Part shown: positions 1-6,825 of the stretch, one piece after another
Layout: the number at the start of each line of letters is the position of its first letter
How positions within the stretch are numbered: the first letter of the stretch is position 1
DNA from: Moraxellaceae bacterium UBA2032
GTDB lineage: Bacteria; Pseudomonadota; Gammaproteobacteria; Pseudomonadales; Moraxellaceae
NCBI GenBank assembly: GCA_002333125.1
Contig: DDBM01000166.1
Span: 1-9,489, forward strand
DNA length: 9,489 nt
Direction of reading: 5' to 3'
Made by a program: the position numbers and the translations under genes
The notes under the pieces: generated by a model
Seen by the model: the letters and a program-made list of their open reading frames with translations, nothing else
Told to the model about the DNA's origin: nothing
Database searches by the model: none

Positions 1-611
1 GCTTGGGCTTCGGCCATGACACCAGCTTCGGCAGGTTCGGGGGCTTTTTCTTTTTGCATTTGAAAGGTTTGCCCAACACCAATATCTCTGTTGCCAAATT
101 CGTTACTAATATTAACAATGCCTTTATTAACAGTAACCAATAAACGACCATTGGCTTCTTGAGTGGCGGTGTAGCCTGTGCCACGAATACCAATAGTACC
201 AACTGGTGTTTTAACAGCATAGTTGGCTCGATTGACACGGCCAATCGCACCACTAACAGTACGAATACCACCACGAATAAAGTTAAATAATAATGAGCCA
301 TCTTGAGGTTTGTTGCGGCTATAGGTGTAATTGTCTAAACCAAACACGGTATTGGGTTGCAAAGACATTAAACTACCGTCAGTAAAGCGAATTTGTAAAC
401 GCCCCGTGCCTGTTTCTAAACGTTCACCACTGTTAAGTAACTCGCCTTTGGTGAGTGTACGCGTATTGCCATCACTGCCAATAGCGGTGACTTTTCCTGC
501 CACAAAGGTGACACGTCCTGCCACATCGGCAAATGTTTGGCCACATAAAAGCGTGGCGACCATTGCGGCTAATAAGCCTTTGCCAGAAAGTTGGTTAAAT
601 TGCTGATTCAT
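1..611 (-). CDS. FecR-domain exoprotein, second module copy (partial, C-terminus outside window)
   Basis: Only the first 203 codons are in the window; the gene continues past the left edge. The start ATG (609-611) is preceded by a perfect AAGGAGG seven bases upstream. The N-terminus is a Sec signal peptide (hydrophobic GLLAAMVATLLCG, then TFA|DVAG, likely cleavage after residue 28). Residues of about 45-165 form a FecR domain, with the GERLETGTGRLQIRFTDGS stretch and the family's TPVGTIGIRGT motif. By eye it is about 70% identical over residues 29-190 to the FecR protein at 2080-4464, so the two are paralogues. There is no N-terminal cytoplasmic anti-sigma helix bundle or inner-membrane anchor as in classical FecR transducers, which points to an exported structural or binding protein. 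It sits 15 bp downstream of its TPR/barrel partner and is almost certainly co-transcribed with it. The role of the missing C-terminal part is unknown; similarity to the neighbouring copy suggests beta-barrel modules. Confidence 0.9.
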   Translation of the reverse strand, partial: MNQQFNQLSGKGLLAAMVATLLCGQTFADVAGRVTFVAGKVTAIGSDGNTRTLTKGELLNSGERLETGTGRLQIRFTDGSLMSLQPNTVFGLDNYTYSRNKPQDGSLLFNFIRGGIRTVSGAIGRVNRANYAVKTPVGTIGIRGTGYTATQEANGRLLVTVNKGIVNISNEFGNRDIGVGQTFQMQKEKAPEPAEAGVMAEAQ

Positions 612-618
612 TATCTAT

Positions 619-625
619 CCTCCTT
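619..625 (-). promoter_or_regulatory. Strong Shine-Dalgarno of the second FecR gene
   Basis: The minus strand reads AAGGAGG, seven bases before the ATG at 611, inside the 15-bp gap after the stop of the TPR/barrel gene. It fixes the start of the FecR gene and implies efficient translation of the second gene of the pair. It is stronger than the AGGGA-type sites of the two TPR/barrel genes. Confidence 0.75.
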
Positions 626-626
626 G

Positions 627-1952
627 TTACAACGCAATGCGTAAATCAAGCCCAAAGACATGACGGGTATAGTCATTAATGACTTGGTTGGCGTTGGTAT
701 GGCTGTAGTTGTAGTAAGGCTGTAAGCTGTATTGGGGGTTAAAACGCCATGTTAAACCGAGGCTAAATTGGCTTTCGTCATCTTGGCGAGGGGTATTAAA
801 AGGGGCAATAAGAAAAGGATTACCTTTGTCGTAATCACGCTGCTCGATACTAATATGGCTATTGAAGCTGATGGTGGTGCTGTAGGCTAAATCACCCCCT
901 AAACGAAAGCCTTTAAATGACTGGCTAAAATAGTCAAAATTACTGTCTTTGGCACTTTCTTGACCTTGATACAAGCTGGCATAAAAAGAGGGGCTAAAAC
1001 GCATCTCAAAAGCTTGAGAATAAGCAACACCTAAAGTGGTGCGGTTGGCATCACGTGCGCTTTGCGTGTTGTAACGTAATTGGCTTAATTGAGTAAAAGC
1101 CGCAACTTGAGCGTTATTGGCCAAAGGATGTTGTATTTGCAGCAAAGCACCTAATACATCACGATAATTTTGGCCATCTAAACCCATCGTTTGCCATTGT
1201 AATTTGCCTTGTAAGGCGGTATTGCCTAGGTTTTTTAAGGCTCCTACCCCCACATTAGCGGTGTAATAATCAAAATCGTGATTATCAAATAAGCTCCGAT
1301 ATTCTACATTGCCTTCTAGGCTAGTGACTAAGTCTGGGTTAATTTGATAATGAAGTGAGCTACCAAGGTCAAGATGGGTAAAAGCACTGCTTTCGCGGTG
1401 TGGCACAATCAAAAACAAAGAGTTTAAAGGGTTATTTGAGGGCAGGGCAATACGCGAATTTTCGGTTGCACCATTAATATTGGTATCGTGGCCAGCACTC
1501 ACCTTAACATATGAGCGTATTTGACGTTTTTTTTCGGCTTCTACTTTTTGGGTCATACCCAAATATTGGTCAACCAAGCTTTGTACCGCAGGTGGTGGAT
1601 TGTATTGTTTAATGGTGTCTAGCTCTTTACGACTGCTAATGGTTTCGCCTAAAGCTAAATGAGTGCGCGCCATTTGTACTCGGCAAGGGCCATTATTGGG
1701 TTCTGCCCCCAAACAACGTTCAAACGCAAACGCGGCGCGGCTAGGGTCTCCTGCCTCTAATAAACTAAGACCATATAAATAATCATAATCGGGCTGACCT
1801 GCACGCTCTTCCTCAAGAGGGGCGAGTAAGTCATAGGCTTGAACGATTTTTTTTTGATTGAGTAAAGCTTCGGCGCGTTCTAAAACAGCGTCAGCAAAGC
1901 TAGGCTGGGCAAATAAGACCAAAAGGCTTAAGTAAAGTCGATGCAGACGCAT
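627..1952 (-). CDS. TPR-containing outer-membrane beta-barrel protein (DUF560/Slam-like), second copy
   Basis: A 441-aa protein with a Sec signal peptide (cleavage near SFA|DAV, residue 20). Residues of about 22-135 form a short TPR-like helical region (AYDLLAPLEEE, YGLSLLEAGDP, RVQMARTHLALGE). From about residue 148 there is a long run of alternating, aromatic-rich beta strands, opening with a GHDTNIN motif and ending in a terminal strand HVFGLDLRIAL. This layout matches DUF560 / surface lipoprotein assembly modulator proteins (type XI secretion), whose periplasmic TPRs and outer-membrane barrel move cargo to the surface; family membership here is inferred from motifs only. Cys80 and Cys90 are conserved in the paralogue at 4479-5783 and could form a periplasmic disulfide. 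The TPR part is much better conserved between paralogues than the barrel. The start ATG has AGGGA nine bases upstream. The gene lies 15 bp before the second FecR gene, which is the likely cargo. A TPR-barrel exporter of polysaccharide (PgaA type) is less likely, because no glycan synthesis genes are nearby. Confidence 0.8.
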   Translation of the reverse strand: MRLHRLYLSLLVLFAQPSFADAVLERAEALLNQKKIVQAYDLLAPLEEERAGQPDYDYLYGLSLLEAGDPSRAAFAFERCLGAEPNNGPCRVQMARTHLALGETISSRKELDTIKQYNPPPAVQSLVDQYLGMTQKVEAEKKRQIRSYVKVSAGHDTNINGATENSRIALPSNNPLNSLFLIVPHRESSAFTHLDLGSSLHYQINPDLVTSLEGNVEYRSLFDNHDFDYYTANVGVGALKNLGNTALQGKLQWQTMGLDGQNYRDVLGALLQIQHPLANNAQVAAFTQLSQLRYNTQSARDANRTTLGVAYSQAFEMRFSPSFYASLYQGQESAKDSNFDYFSQSFKGFRLGGDLAYSTTISFNSHISIEQRDYDKGNPFLIAPFNTPRQDDESQFSLGLTWRFNPQYSLQPYYNYSHTNANQVINDYTRHVFGLDLRIAL

Positions 1953-2079
1953 AGGGTTCGTTCCCTGAAAGTGATTTGCTTAATTTTAATGCGCTTTGTG
2001 CGGTTGTGCTATGTTTGATTAAGGAATGTTGCATTTTAAAAGGAAGCCAAGCCCCATTTTTAGAGCTTGGCCTAGAGGT
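1953..2079. other. Intergenic gap between the two module copies
   Basis: This 127-bp gap separates the end of module copy 1 from the start of copy 2. Its upper part holds a terminator-like hairpin; the rest is AT-rich. A TAAAAT -10-like hexamer can be read on the minus strand near 1983-1990, but no convincing -35 lies at the right distance, so a promoter for copy 2 is possible but not demonstrated. The decamer TCAGGGAACG (minus strand, 1968-1959) recurs at nearly the same place before the other TPR/barrel gene (5798-5789) and contains the AGGGA ribosome binding site. Confidence 0.5.
2046..2071 (-). terminator. Terminator-like hairpin after the 794-aa FecR gene
   Basis: On the minus strand, GCCAAGCTC and GGGCTTGGC form a 9-bp stem (one G-T pair) around an 8-base loop, starting just after the stop codon of the FecR gene. 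It is followed by the moderately T-rich TTCCTTTTAAAA rather than a clean T-run, so termination may be partial and some transcripts may read into the second module copy. Confidence 0.6.
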
Positions 2080-4464
2080 TTAACCCCCTGTATTAACGTT
2101 AACTACGCTTGGGTTGGCAAAACCTACTGCACCTTTGACATCAATAGAAGTTGCTTGATTTGCCTGTACTGTACCCGAAATGTCGTACAGTAACCCTGCG
2201 GCAACAGGTGCAACTTGTGTACTTTGGCTAATGGGGCTAACCGCGCCAAAAAACTGACCATTGGCACTGGCACTGCAGTCAGTACAAACCAGTGAGCCTT
2301 TATTGGCAGATACACCCATTTCATTAAAGCTAAAGGCATTACTGGCACTGGTTAATGAACCCGAACCCGAAATATCTAAAGATTGTAGCGTGCTTGCTTG
2401 GCTAAACCCTGTAATACCTAAAGAAAGTTGTGTGGTGGCACGATTAAAGTCAACGGTTAAATTGCCACTGCTGACTTGGCCAATGTCGTGCGCTGTTATT
2501 ACTCCATCGGTTCCATTAGTACCAAAGGTTGCACTGGATGTACCCCCCACTAAGTTATAGCTGACCGCACCCGATGTTGGTAACGCACTGCTAGCCGTAG
2601 GTAAACCAATGAGGTAATGGATATTATCGTTAGCATTTAAAATAACAGCGTCATCATTGCCTCTTGCAACATAGCCATTAGTCCAACGTCCCCACGATAA
2701 AGACTTTGCTGCATGACCTATATCTTTGGTTTGTGCGGCGGGGTCGGTTGGACTATTCAGTGCGCCATAAAAGTCCTGAGCAGTATTGTTGCTGTCTGCA
2801 TCGGATACTTTATGAAAAGCAGTCATTAGGCCATTGCTATTGCTATCAAATACAGCCGCTAAATTGTCACTAGAGGCAATGCTAATACGGCTATTAGTGC
2901 TTTTAAACGCGGCACTGTATGTACCATCCACACTTGAAGGTAAACTTTGTGGGTCTATTTCGGCATTGATGGCTGTTTCGCTGCCCGACAAAGCCGCTAC
3001 ACCGCTAATAAGGGTGGCTTGATTACGAAAAATTTCATATACCACGCCCATGTTTTGCCCTGTATCACCCGACAAAAAGGCAGATAAAGTGACTGGGCAG
3101 GAAGTGCCACTACAGGAAGTGCCCTCATCGTCACTTTGAGCGAGTAAGCTCAAGTCATTAAAGCCGCTAAATTTTTTATCAAAGCTAATATCAAGCAATG
3201 GGGATTTGTTGAGTGTGGCAGTGTAATTAATGTTGGCAAGTGTTGCCGCCATATCTACCGACACTAAAGGCATCAAATTAAGGTCAATAATAATATTGAG
3301 TTTAGTAAGTGTGCCAAGCCCTTTTGCCAAGCTACCTGCAAGGCTATAAGAAGCAGTCATGTGGTTGCCAAGGTTTTTTTCGGCGGTAGTACCCACAACA
3401 TAAGGCATAAACTGTAATGCAGATAAATTAAGCTGCCCCGTTGTACCTATATAAGGATCAACAATAGAGGCTTTACCATTTGTCCAAGCACCCAAGAATA
3501 AACTACCTACTTGCTGCACATTGCTAAAATTTAAGCTTTGAATGCCATTACGGGTATTTAAAATGACTTTGCCTGCGGTATTGCCCCCTGTAAAGTCTGT
3601 ACCTGTGAGTGCTAATAAACGACCATTGGCGTTGCCTTCACTGCTTACATCACTGTAGAAACCCTGTACATTGGGGTAAACTTGTACGCCAGACTCACCT
3701 TTTAATAAACTACCAAAGCTGCTTAAACGGGGAATGCCATCACGTGCTTGAATAAAGCCTACAAGATTATCATCGGCTAAATTGGGGGCTTGGTTATCAT
3801 TTTGGCCAGTTGATTCTTCTTTTTGTTGTTGTTTAGATTCTGGGTCCTTGGCACGTGCCGAGACCGATTCGCCACGTGGAGCCGTCGTAGGGGCTTTACC
3901 TGTTTCTACCTGAAAGGTTTGTCCTGCATTAATATCACTATCGCCAAAATCATTTTGCAGATTAACAATGCCTTTGCCTACCGTCAGCAATAATCGACCA
4001 TTAGGCTCTTGGCTGGCGGCATAACTCGTACCACGAATACCAATGGTAGCAACGGGTGTTTGTACTTTATAATTACCGCGATTTACTTTGCCAATCGCGC
4101 CACTTACGGTACGCATACTGCCGCGTATAAAGTTAAATAATAATGAGCCTTCGTTGGGCTGAGCCTTATTAAAGGCGTAGTTATCTAAACCAAAGACGGT
4201 GTTAGGCTGCAAAGATACAAAACTGCCATCAGTAAAACGAATTTGCACTCGTCCTGAGTTGGTTTCGAGGCGTTCGCCACTATTAACCAACTCGCCTCTG
4301 ACTAAGTTGCGGCGATTACCATCGGCAGACACTGCCTCAACTTTGCCCGACACAAAATTAACACGACCTGCTACGTCGGCAATGACTTGCCCTGAGAGTA
4401 AGCAGCTTACAAAGGCGGTTAATAAGCCTTTGGCATTTAAATTAGGATAGGTTTGACGCATCAT
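2080..4464 (-). CDS. FecR-domain exoprotein with two C-terminal beta-rich modules (candidate cargo of the TPR/barrel protein)
   Basis: A 794-aa secreted protein. Two adjacent ATGs are possible; AGGGAG lies seven bases before the first. The signal peptide ends near VIA|DVAG (residue 29). The FecR domain spans about 45-165 (GERLETNSGRVQIRFTDGS, then TPVATIGIRGT at 137-146). Residues 190-230 are a hydrophilic, Lys/Glu/Gln-rich linker. The rest has two beta-rich halves that look like copies of one another: residues ~321-494 (GAWTNG, YSLAGSLA, C451/C456, SAFLSGD, GVVYEI...ISGVAA) and ~590-783 (GRWTNG, YNLVGGTSS, C727/C730, GQFFGA, GLLYDISGTV). The GxFxG-type ending recalls TbpB-like or lipocalin-like barrels carried by Slam substrates; this is a pattern judgement, not a database hit. 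There is no clear lipobox (Cys21 follows FVS, a poor match) and no inner-membrane anchor, so it is unlikely to be a sigma-regulator FecR. It lies 14 bp downstream of the barrel gene. The ligand is unknown; a heme or iron role is only a guess. Confidence 0.85.
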   Translation of the reverse strand: MMRQTYPNLNAKGLLTAFVSCLLSGQVIADVAGRVNFVSGKVEAVSADGNRRNLVRGELVNSGERLETNSGRVQIRFTDGSFVSLQPNTVFGLDNYAFNKAQPNEGSLLFNFIRGSMRTVSGAIGKVNRGNYKVQTPVATIGIRGTSYAASQEPNGRLLLTVGKGIVNLQNDFGDSDINAGQTFQVETGKAPTTAPRGESVSARAKDPESKQQQKEESTGQNDNQAPNLADDNLVGFIQARDGIPRLSSFGSLLKGESGVQVYPNVQGFYSDVSSEGNANGRLLALTGTDFTGGNTAGKVILNTRNGIQSLNFSNVQQVGSLFLGAWTNGKASIVDPYIGTTGQLNLSALQFMPYVVGTTAEKNLGNHMTASYSLAGSLAKGLGTLTKLNIIIDLNLMPLVSVDMAATLANINYTATLNKSPLLDISFDKKFSGFNDLSLLAQSDDEGTSCSGTSCPVTLSAFLSGDTGQNMGVVYEIFRNQATLISGVAALSGSETAINAEIDPQSLPSSVDGTYSAAFKSTNSRISIASSDNLAAVFDSNSNGLMTAFHKVSDADSNNTAQDFYGALNSPTDPAAQTKDIGHAAKSLSWGRWTNGYVARGNDDAVILNANDNIHYLIGLPTASSALPTSGAVSYNLVGGTSSATFGTNGTDGVITAHDIGQVSSGNLTVDFNRATTQLSLGITGFSQASTLQSLDISGSGSLTSASNAFSFNEMGVSANKGSLVCTDCSASANGQFFGAVSPISQSTQVAPVAAGLLYDISGTVQANQATSIDVKGAVGFANPSVVNVNTGG

Positions 4465-4478
4465 GAATTGACTCCCTG

Positions 4479-5783
4479 TTACATATCAAAGCGCAAATCA
4501 ACACTCATGACATGGCGTGTATAGTCGCTCAATGCAATGTTGGATTGATTTTGGGTATAAGTGTAGTTGGGTTGTAGCGAAAGGTTTTTATTTATTTTCC
4601 AGTTGATGTTAATACCAACGCTGCTTTCTTTGTCGGCACGATTGATTAAAAAAAATGGAACAAGAGCTTTGTTATAATCGCGTTTCTCGTAACTGAGCTG
4701 GCTGTTGAGTGCTACATTGGGCATTAATGTTAATGAGCCACCTAAACGCAAACCATCAAAATCTTGACTTTGAAAAACAGCGATATCAACATCTTCTGAG
4801 CCGGTATAAGCACTGACATAAAATGAAGGTGTCCATTGAGCATCTATGGCTTGAGAATAAGCGATACCCACATTTTTACGTTTTGCGTCACGCGCTGATT
4901 GAGTGCTGTAACTTAATTTGTTGCTTTGTAAAAATAGAGCCATTTGGCCTTGGCCTAATGAACTTTGTACTTGGGCTAAACCACCCGTAATATCACGATA
5001 ACTTTTGCCATCAAGCCACATCTTTTGGCCTTGTAGTTTGGTCATTAAAATAAAGGTTTCTAAATTAAACGATGCCCCTACGCTAGCATCGGCTGCTTGG
5101 TAGTCAAAATTATGGTCGTCAAAAAAGCTACGCGTTTGAGCATTAATGTCGGCTAATAAATTAACGTCACTCGTGGCTTTATACACAATGCCACTACCTG
5201 CACCTAAACTGGCATAGCTTGAGTCATTAGCGGTAGGGTTGGTAAAGCCTTTATATTGAGGTAAGGCTGATGCAAATTTATTAGCGTCATCAGGTGCACT
5301 ATTAATATTGCTGTCGTAACCTATGCCTGCTTGGGCATAAGCAGTAATACGGCGTTTTTGTTGTTTTTCTAGGTTGTCAACTGCACCTAAATATTGGTTT
5401 ACAATTTGTTTTACTTCGGGCGGCGGGTTGTAAGCATTAACTACTTCTAGCTCGGCACGGGCATTTTCTGTTTCGCCTAAGGCTAAATGGGTACGCGCCA
5501 TTTGTACTCGACATGGGCCATTTTTAGGCTCAACAGCTAAACATCGCTCAAAAGCAAAAATAGCATTTTGTGGCTCGCCTTTTTCGAGTAAAGCAACACC
5601 TAATAAATAATCATATTCGGGATTGCCTGACCGTTGTTCTTCTAGTGGAGCTAAAATCTCATAAGCTTTGTCTGGTGCTTGTAGACGAATCAAGGCATCT
5701 GCTTGCTGTAATACAGCATCGGCTGCCAATAATGGCATACTGACACTCATGCCGAGTGCTAAAAAAAGGGCATTTAAACGCAT
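4479..5783 (-). CDS. TPR-containing outer-membrane beta-barrel protein (DUF560/Slam-like), first copy
   Basis: A 434-aa protein, paralogous to the one at 627-1952. The signal peptide ends near LLA|ADA (residue 20). Residues of about 22-135 are TPR-like helices containing the block ERCLAVEPKNGPCRVQMART (79-98), nearly identical in the paralogue and holding the conserved Cys81/Cys91. After a short basic stretch (QQKRR) the barrel begins at about residue 148 with GIGYDSNIN, the signature-like first strand of DUF560 barrels, and continues as alternating strands to VMSVDLRFDM at the C-terminus. The barrel has diverged from its paralogue much more than the TPR part, as expected if each copy is tuned to its own partner. 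The start ATG has AGGGA eight bases upstream. It is the first gene of a pair with the 794-aa FecR protein. The assignment as outer-membrane exporter is by architecture; the cargo assignment is inferred from adjacency. Confidence 0.82.
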   Translation of the reverse strand: MRLNALFLALGMSVSMPLLAADAVLQQADALIRLQAPDKAYEILAPLEEQRSGNPEYDYLLGVALLEKGEPQNAIFAFERCLAVEPKNGPCRVQMARTHLALGETENARAELEVVNAYNPPPEVKQIVNQYLGAVDNLEKQQKRRITAYAQAGIGYDSNINSAPDDANKFASALPQYKGFTNPTANDSSYASLGAGSGIVYKATSDVNLLADINAQTRSFFDDHNFDYQAADASVGASFNLETFILMTKLQGQKMWLDGKSYRDITGGLAQVQSSLGQGQMALFLQSNKLSYSTQSARDAKRKNVGIAYSQAIDAQWTPSFYVSAYTGSEDVDIAVFQSQDFDGLRLGGSLTLMPNVALNSQLSYEKRDYNKALVPFFLINRADKESSVGININWKINKNLSLQPNYTYTQNQSNIALSDYTRHVMSVDLRFDM

Positions 5784-5815
5784 ATCAACGTTCCCTGATA
5801 AAAAATTGTGTTTTA

Positions 5816-5844
5816 TTTATACTCCATTAGTGTAGTTATGATAA
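5816..5844 (-). promoter_or_regulatory. Possible sigma-70 promoter for the first barrel/FecR pair
   Basis: In the 96-bp gap below the repressor gene the minus strand reads TTATCA (4/6 to -35), 17 bases, TATAAA (5/6 to -10), which would give a leader of about 25 bases before the barrel-gene ATG at 5783. The -35 is weak, and no clear terminator separates the repressor gene from this pair, so read-through from upstream is an alternative. Confidence 0.3.
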
Positions 5845-5879
5845 GTGTCTAACTCAAACGAAGTTGGCTTTTTATAACA

Positions 5880-6524
5880 TTAAATGGCTATGTTTGTGCT
5901 TTTTTCGCTGCGCCAGTGTTTAGCACCCACAAAAATGAGCCGTAATTGTTTAACGGCACGCATACTTAACTCATATTGCAGGCGAACTTGCTCGGCAGGT
6001 AAACACAAAATTTCACCACACCAATTCATGGCGGTATTGATGACCAAATCGGCAATCATTTGCAAGTCATCGCTCGGTAAGTCTTGCATTTGGGGGAATA
6101 ATCTAAAATCCGCGCTTAAGTCGGTGGCAAAATGATTCATTTCACGTTGAATTGCCTCTCTGATTTTACTTGAGCCACTCCAGCGTTCACGCGCTAAAAA
6201 ATCAAAGTAGCGTGATTCTTGGCGTACATAAAGCAAAAACATCATCACCGAGCCTTTAATAGCAATATGCCCCGCACCTTTTGCCTTGAGACGTTCTTCA
6301 CGTAGCAATTTGCGTAAGCTTAAACACACGTCATCAACTAAGGCTAAACCTAATTCATCCATGTCTCTAAAGTGACGATAAAATGCAGTAGGCACTACGC
6401 CTGCCTCACGGGTAACCTCTCGCAAACTAATACTCACAAAGCTGCGACCATCATTCATGAGTTTAAGCGCAGCATCTAACAGCGTATGACGTGTTTGCTG
6501 CTTTTTTTCATCGCGTAGTGACAT
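5880..6524 (-). CDS. desT: TetR-family repressor of unsaturated fatty acid synthesis (DesT/FabR type)
   Basis: A 214-aa protein counted from the ATG at 6524. An in-frame TTG at 6548 is also open but overlaps the operator at 6540-6557 and adds residues untypical of the family. The N-terminal TetR helix-turn-helix (about residues 12-58) contains SLREVTREAGVVPTAFYRHF followed by RDMDELGLALVDD, very close to what I recall of E. coli FabR. The remaining ~150 residues are the ligand-binding domain, which in FabR and DesT senses the balance of unsaturated and saturated acyl chains. The gene is divergent from the desC-desB pair, as desT is in Pseudomonas aeruginosa, and the shared intergenic region carries matching palindromes, so repression of desC-desB is the expected job. 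No Shine-Dalgarno precedes the ATG; a TAGAAT -10-like box (6534-6529) lies so close that the mRNA may be leaderless. The operator just upstream suggests autoregulation. Confidence 0.85.
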   Translation of the reverse strand: MSLRDEKKQQTRHTLLDAALKLMNDGRSFVSISLREVTREAGVVPTAFYRHFRDMDELGLALVDDVCLSLRKLLREERLKAKGAGHIAIKGSVMMFLLYVRQESRYFDFLARERWSGSSKIREAIQREMNHFATDLSADFRLFPQMQDLPSDDLQMIADLVINTAMNWCGEILCLPAEQVRLQYELSMRAVKQLRLIFVGAKHWRSEKSTNIAI

Positions 6525-6539
6525 GGCTATTCTATATAA

Positions 6540-6557
6540 ATAAGACAAGTGTTCACT
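6540..6557 (-). promoter_or_regulatory. Half-degenerate DesT/FabR-like operator upstream of the repressor gene
   Basis: The plus strand reads ATAAGACAAGTGTTCACT. The right half (GTGTTCACT) is identical to the right half of the palindrome pattern seen in front of desC, while the left half has decayed. It ends 16 bp upstream of the repressor ATG and would overlap its promoter, which suggests weaker autoregulation. Confidence 0.55.
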
Positions 6558-6744
6558 GATTTTAGCAAACTTGTGCCAATTTAGCTAATGCAAGCGATGA
6601 GGTGAGTTTTTCTGCAATACCAGTTTACATTTTCATATACACTTGTATTTTCTATTATTTTTTATATTTTAATTTAATATCAATTAGTTACTTGTTTTAT
6701 GCTGCTAGGCTTTGTGGTGTGAATGCACAATAGATAAAAATATT

Positions 6745-6762
6745 AGTGTACAAGTGTTGACT
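6745..6762 (+). promoter_or_regulatory. DesT/FabR-like operator, promoter-distal copy
   Basis: AGTGTACAAGTGTTGACT is an imperfect 18-bp palindrome of the form AGTGnACA-NN-TGTnnACT, in keeping with the operators I recall for the FabR/DesT family. Its last six bases (TTGACT) double as the -35 box of the desC promoter. It shares 15 of 18 positions with the copy at 6786-6803. Confidence 0.75.
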
Positions 6763-6784
6763 TATTTTTTAAGTGGGTTATATT
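6757..6784 (+). promoter_or_regulatory. desC-desB promoter (sigma-70 type)
   Basis: TTGACT (6757-6762, 5/6) and TATATT (6779-6784, 5/6) are separated by 16 bases, predicting a transcription start around 6790 and a leader of about 35 bases before the ATG at 6826. The -35 lies inside one palindrome and the start point inside the next, so a bound repressor would directly exclude RNA polymerase. Confidence 0.65.
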
Positions 6785-6785
6785 T

Positions 6786-6803
6786 AGTGTACAGATGTTC
6801 ACT
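6786..6803 (+). promoter_or_regulatory. DesT/FabR-like operator over the predicted desC transcription start
   Basis: AGTGTACAGATGTTCACT is an 18-bp palindrome with one mismatched pair outside the two-base centre, better than the upstream copy. Its start is 41 bp from the start of that copy, close to four helical turns, so two repressor dimers would sit on nearly the same face of the DNA. Confidence 0.75.
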
Positions 6804-6825
6804 TATGTACTTGGGAGACACGAAC

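Larger units (their letters stand above)
6525..6825. other. Divergent regulatory region between repressor and desC genes
   Basis: About 300 bp, strongly AT-rich in the middle (6630-6700). It holds one palindrome next to the repressor gene and two next to desC, with the desC promoter between the latter two. A weak core match, TACACTTGTA at 6638-6647, lies mid-region. The reading frame in front of desC is open back to a TTG at 6712, but that extension runs through the promoter and operators and is not coding in my judgement. Confidence 0.7.

Noticed and set aside
331..606. Plus-strand open frame opposite the second FecR gene, and a similar one at 4199-4450
   Set aside because: Both are antisense shadows of the conserved FecR coding region; their mutual similarity simply follows from the paralogy of the minus-strand genes.
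1953..1970. Hairpin AGGG...CCCT hiding the ribosome binding site of the second barrel gene
   Set aside because: The stem is only four base pairs and is not conserved before the paralogous gene, so a regulatory role is not supported.
4401..4407. Lipobox at Cys21 of the 794-aa FecR protein (FVSC)
   Set aside because: It matches the lipobox poorly, the position is not conserved in the paralogue (ATLLC is shifted), and both proteins share a better signal peptidase I site before DVAG.
6634..6651. Possible fourth DesT-like operator around TACACTTGTA
   Set aside because: Only the ten-base core resembles the pattern; the outer arms do not match, and the stretch is AT-rich, so chance is a good explanation.
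6712..6825. In-frame N-terminal extension of the reductase beginning at a TTG
   Set aside because: It runs through the -35/-10 boxes and both palindromes, lacks a ribosome binding site, and is untypical of the family; the ATG at 6826 has a well-placed GGGAG.
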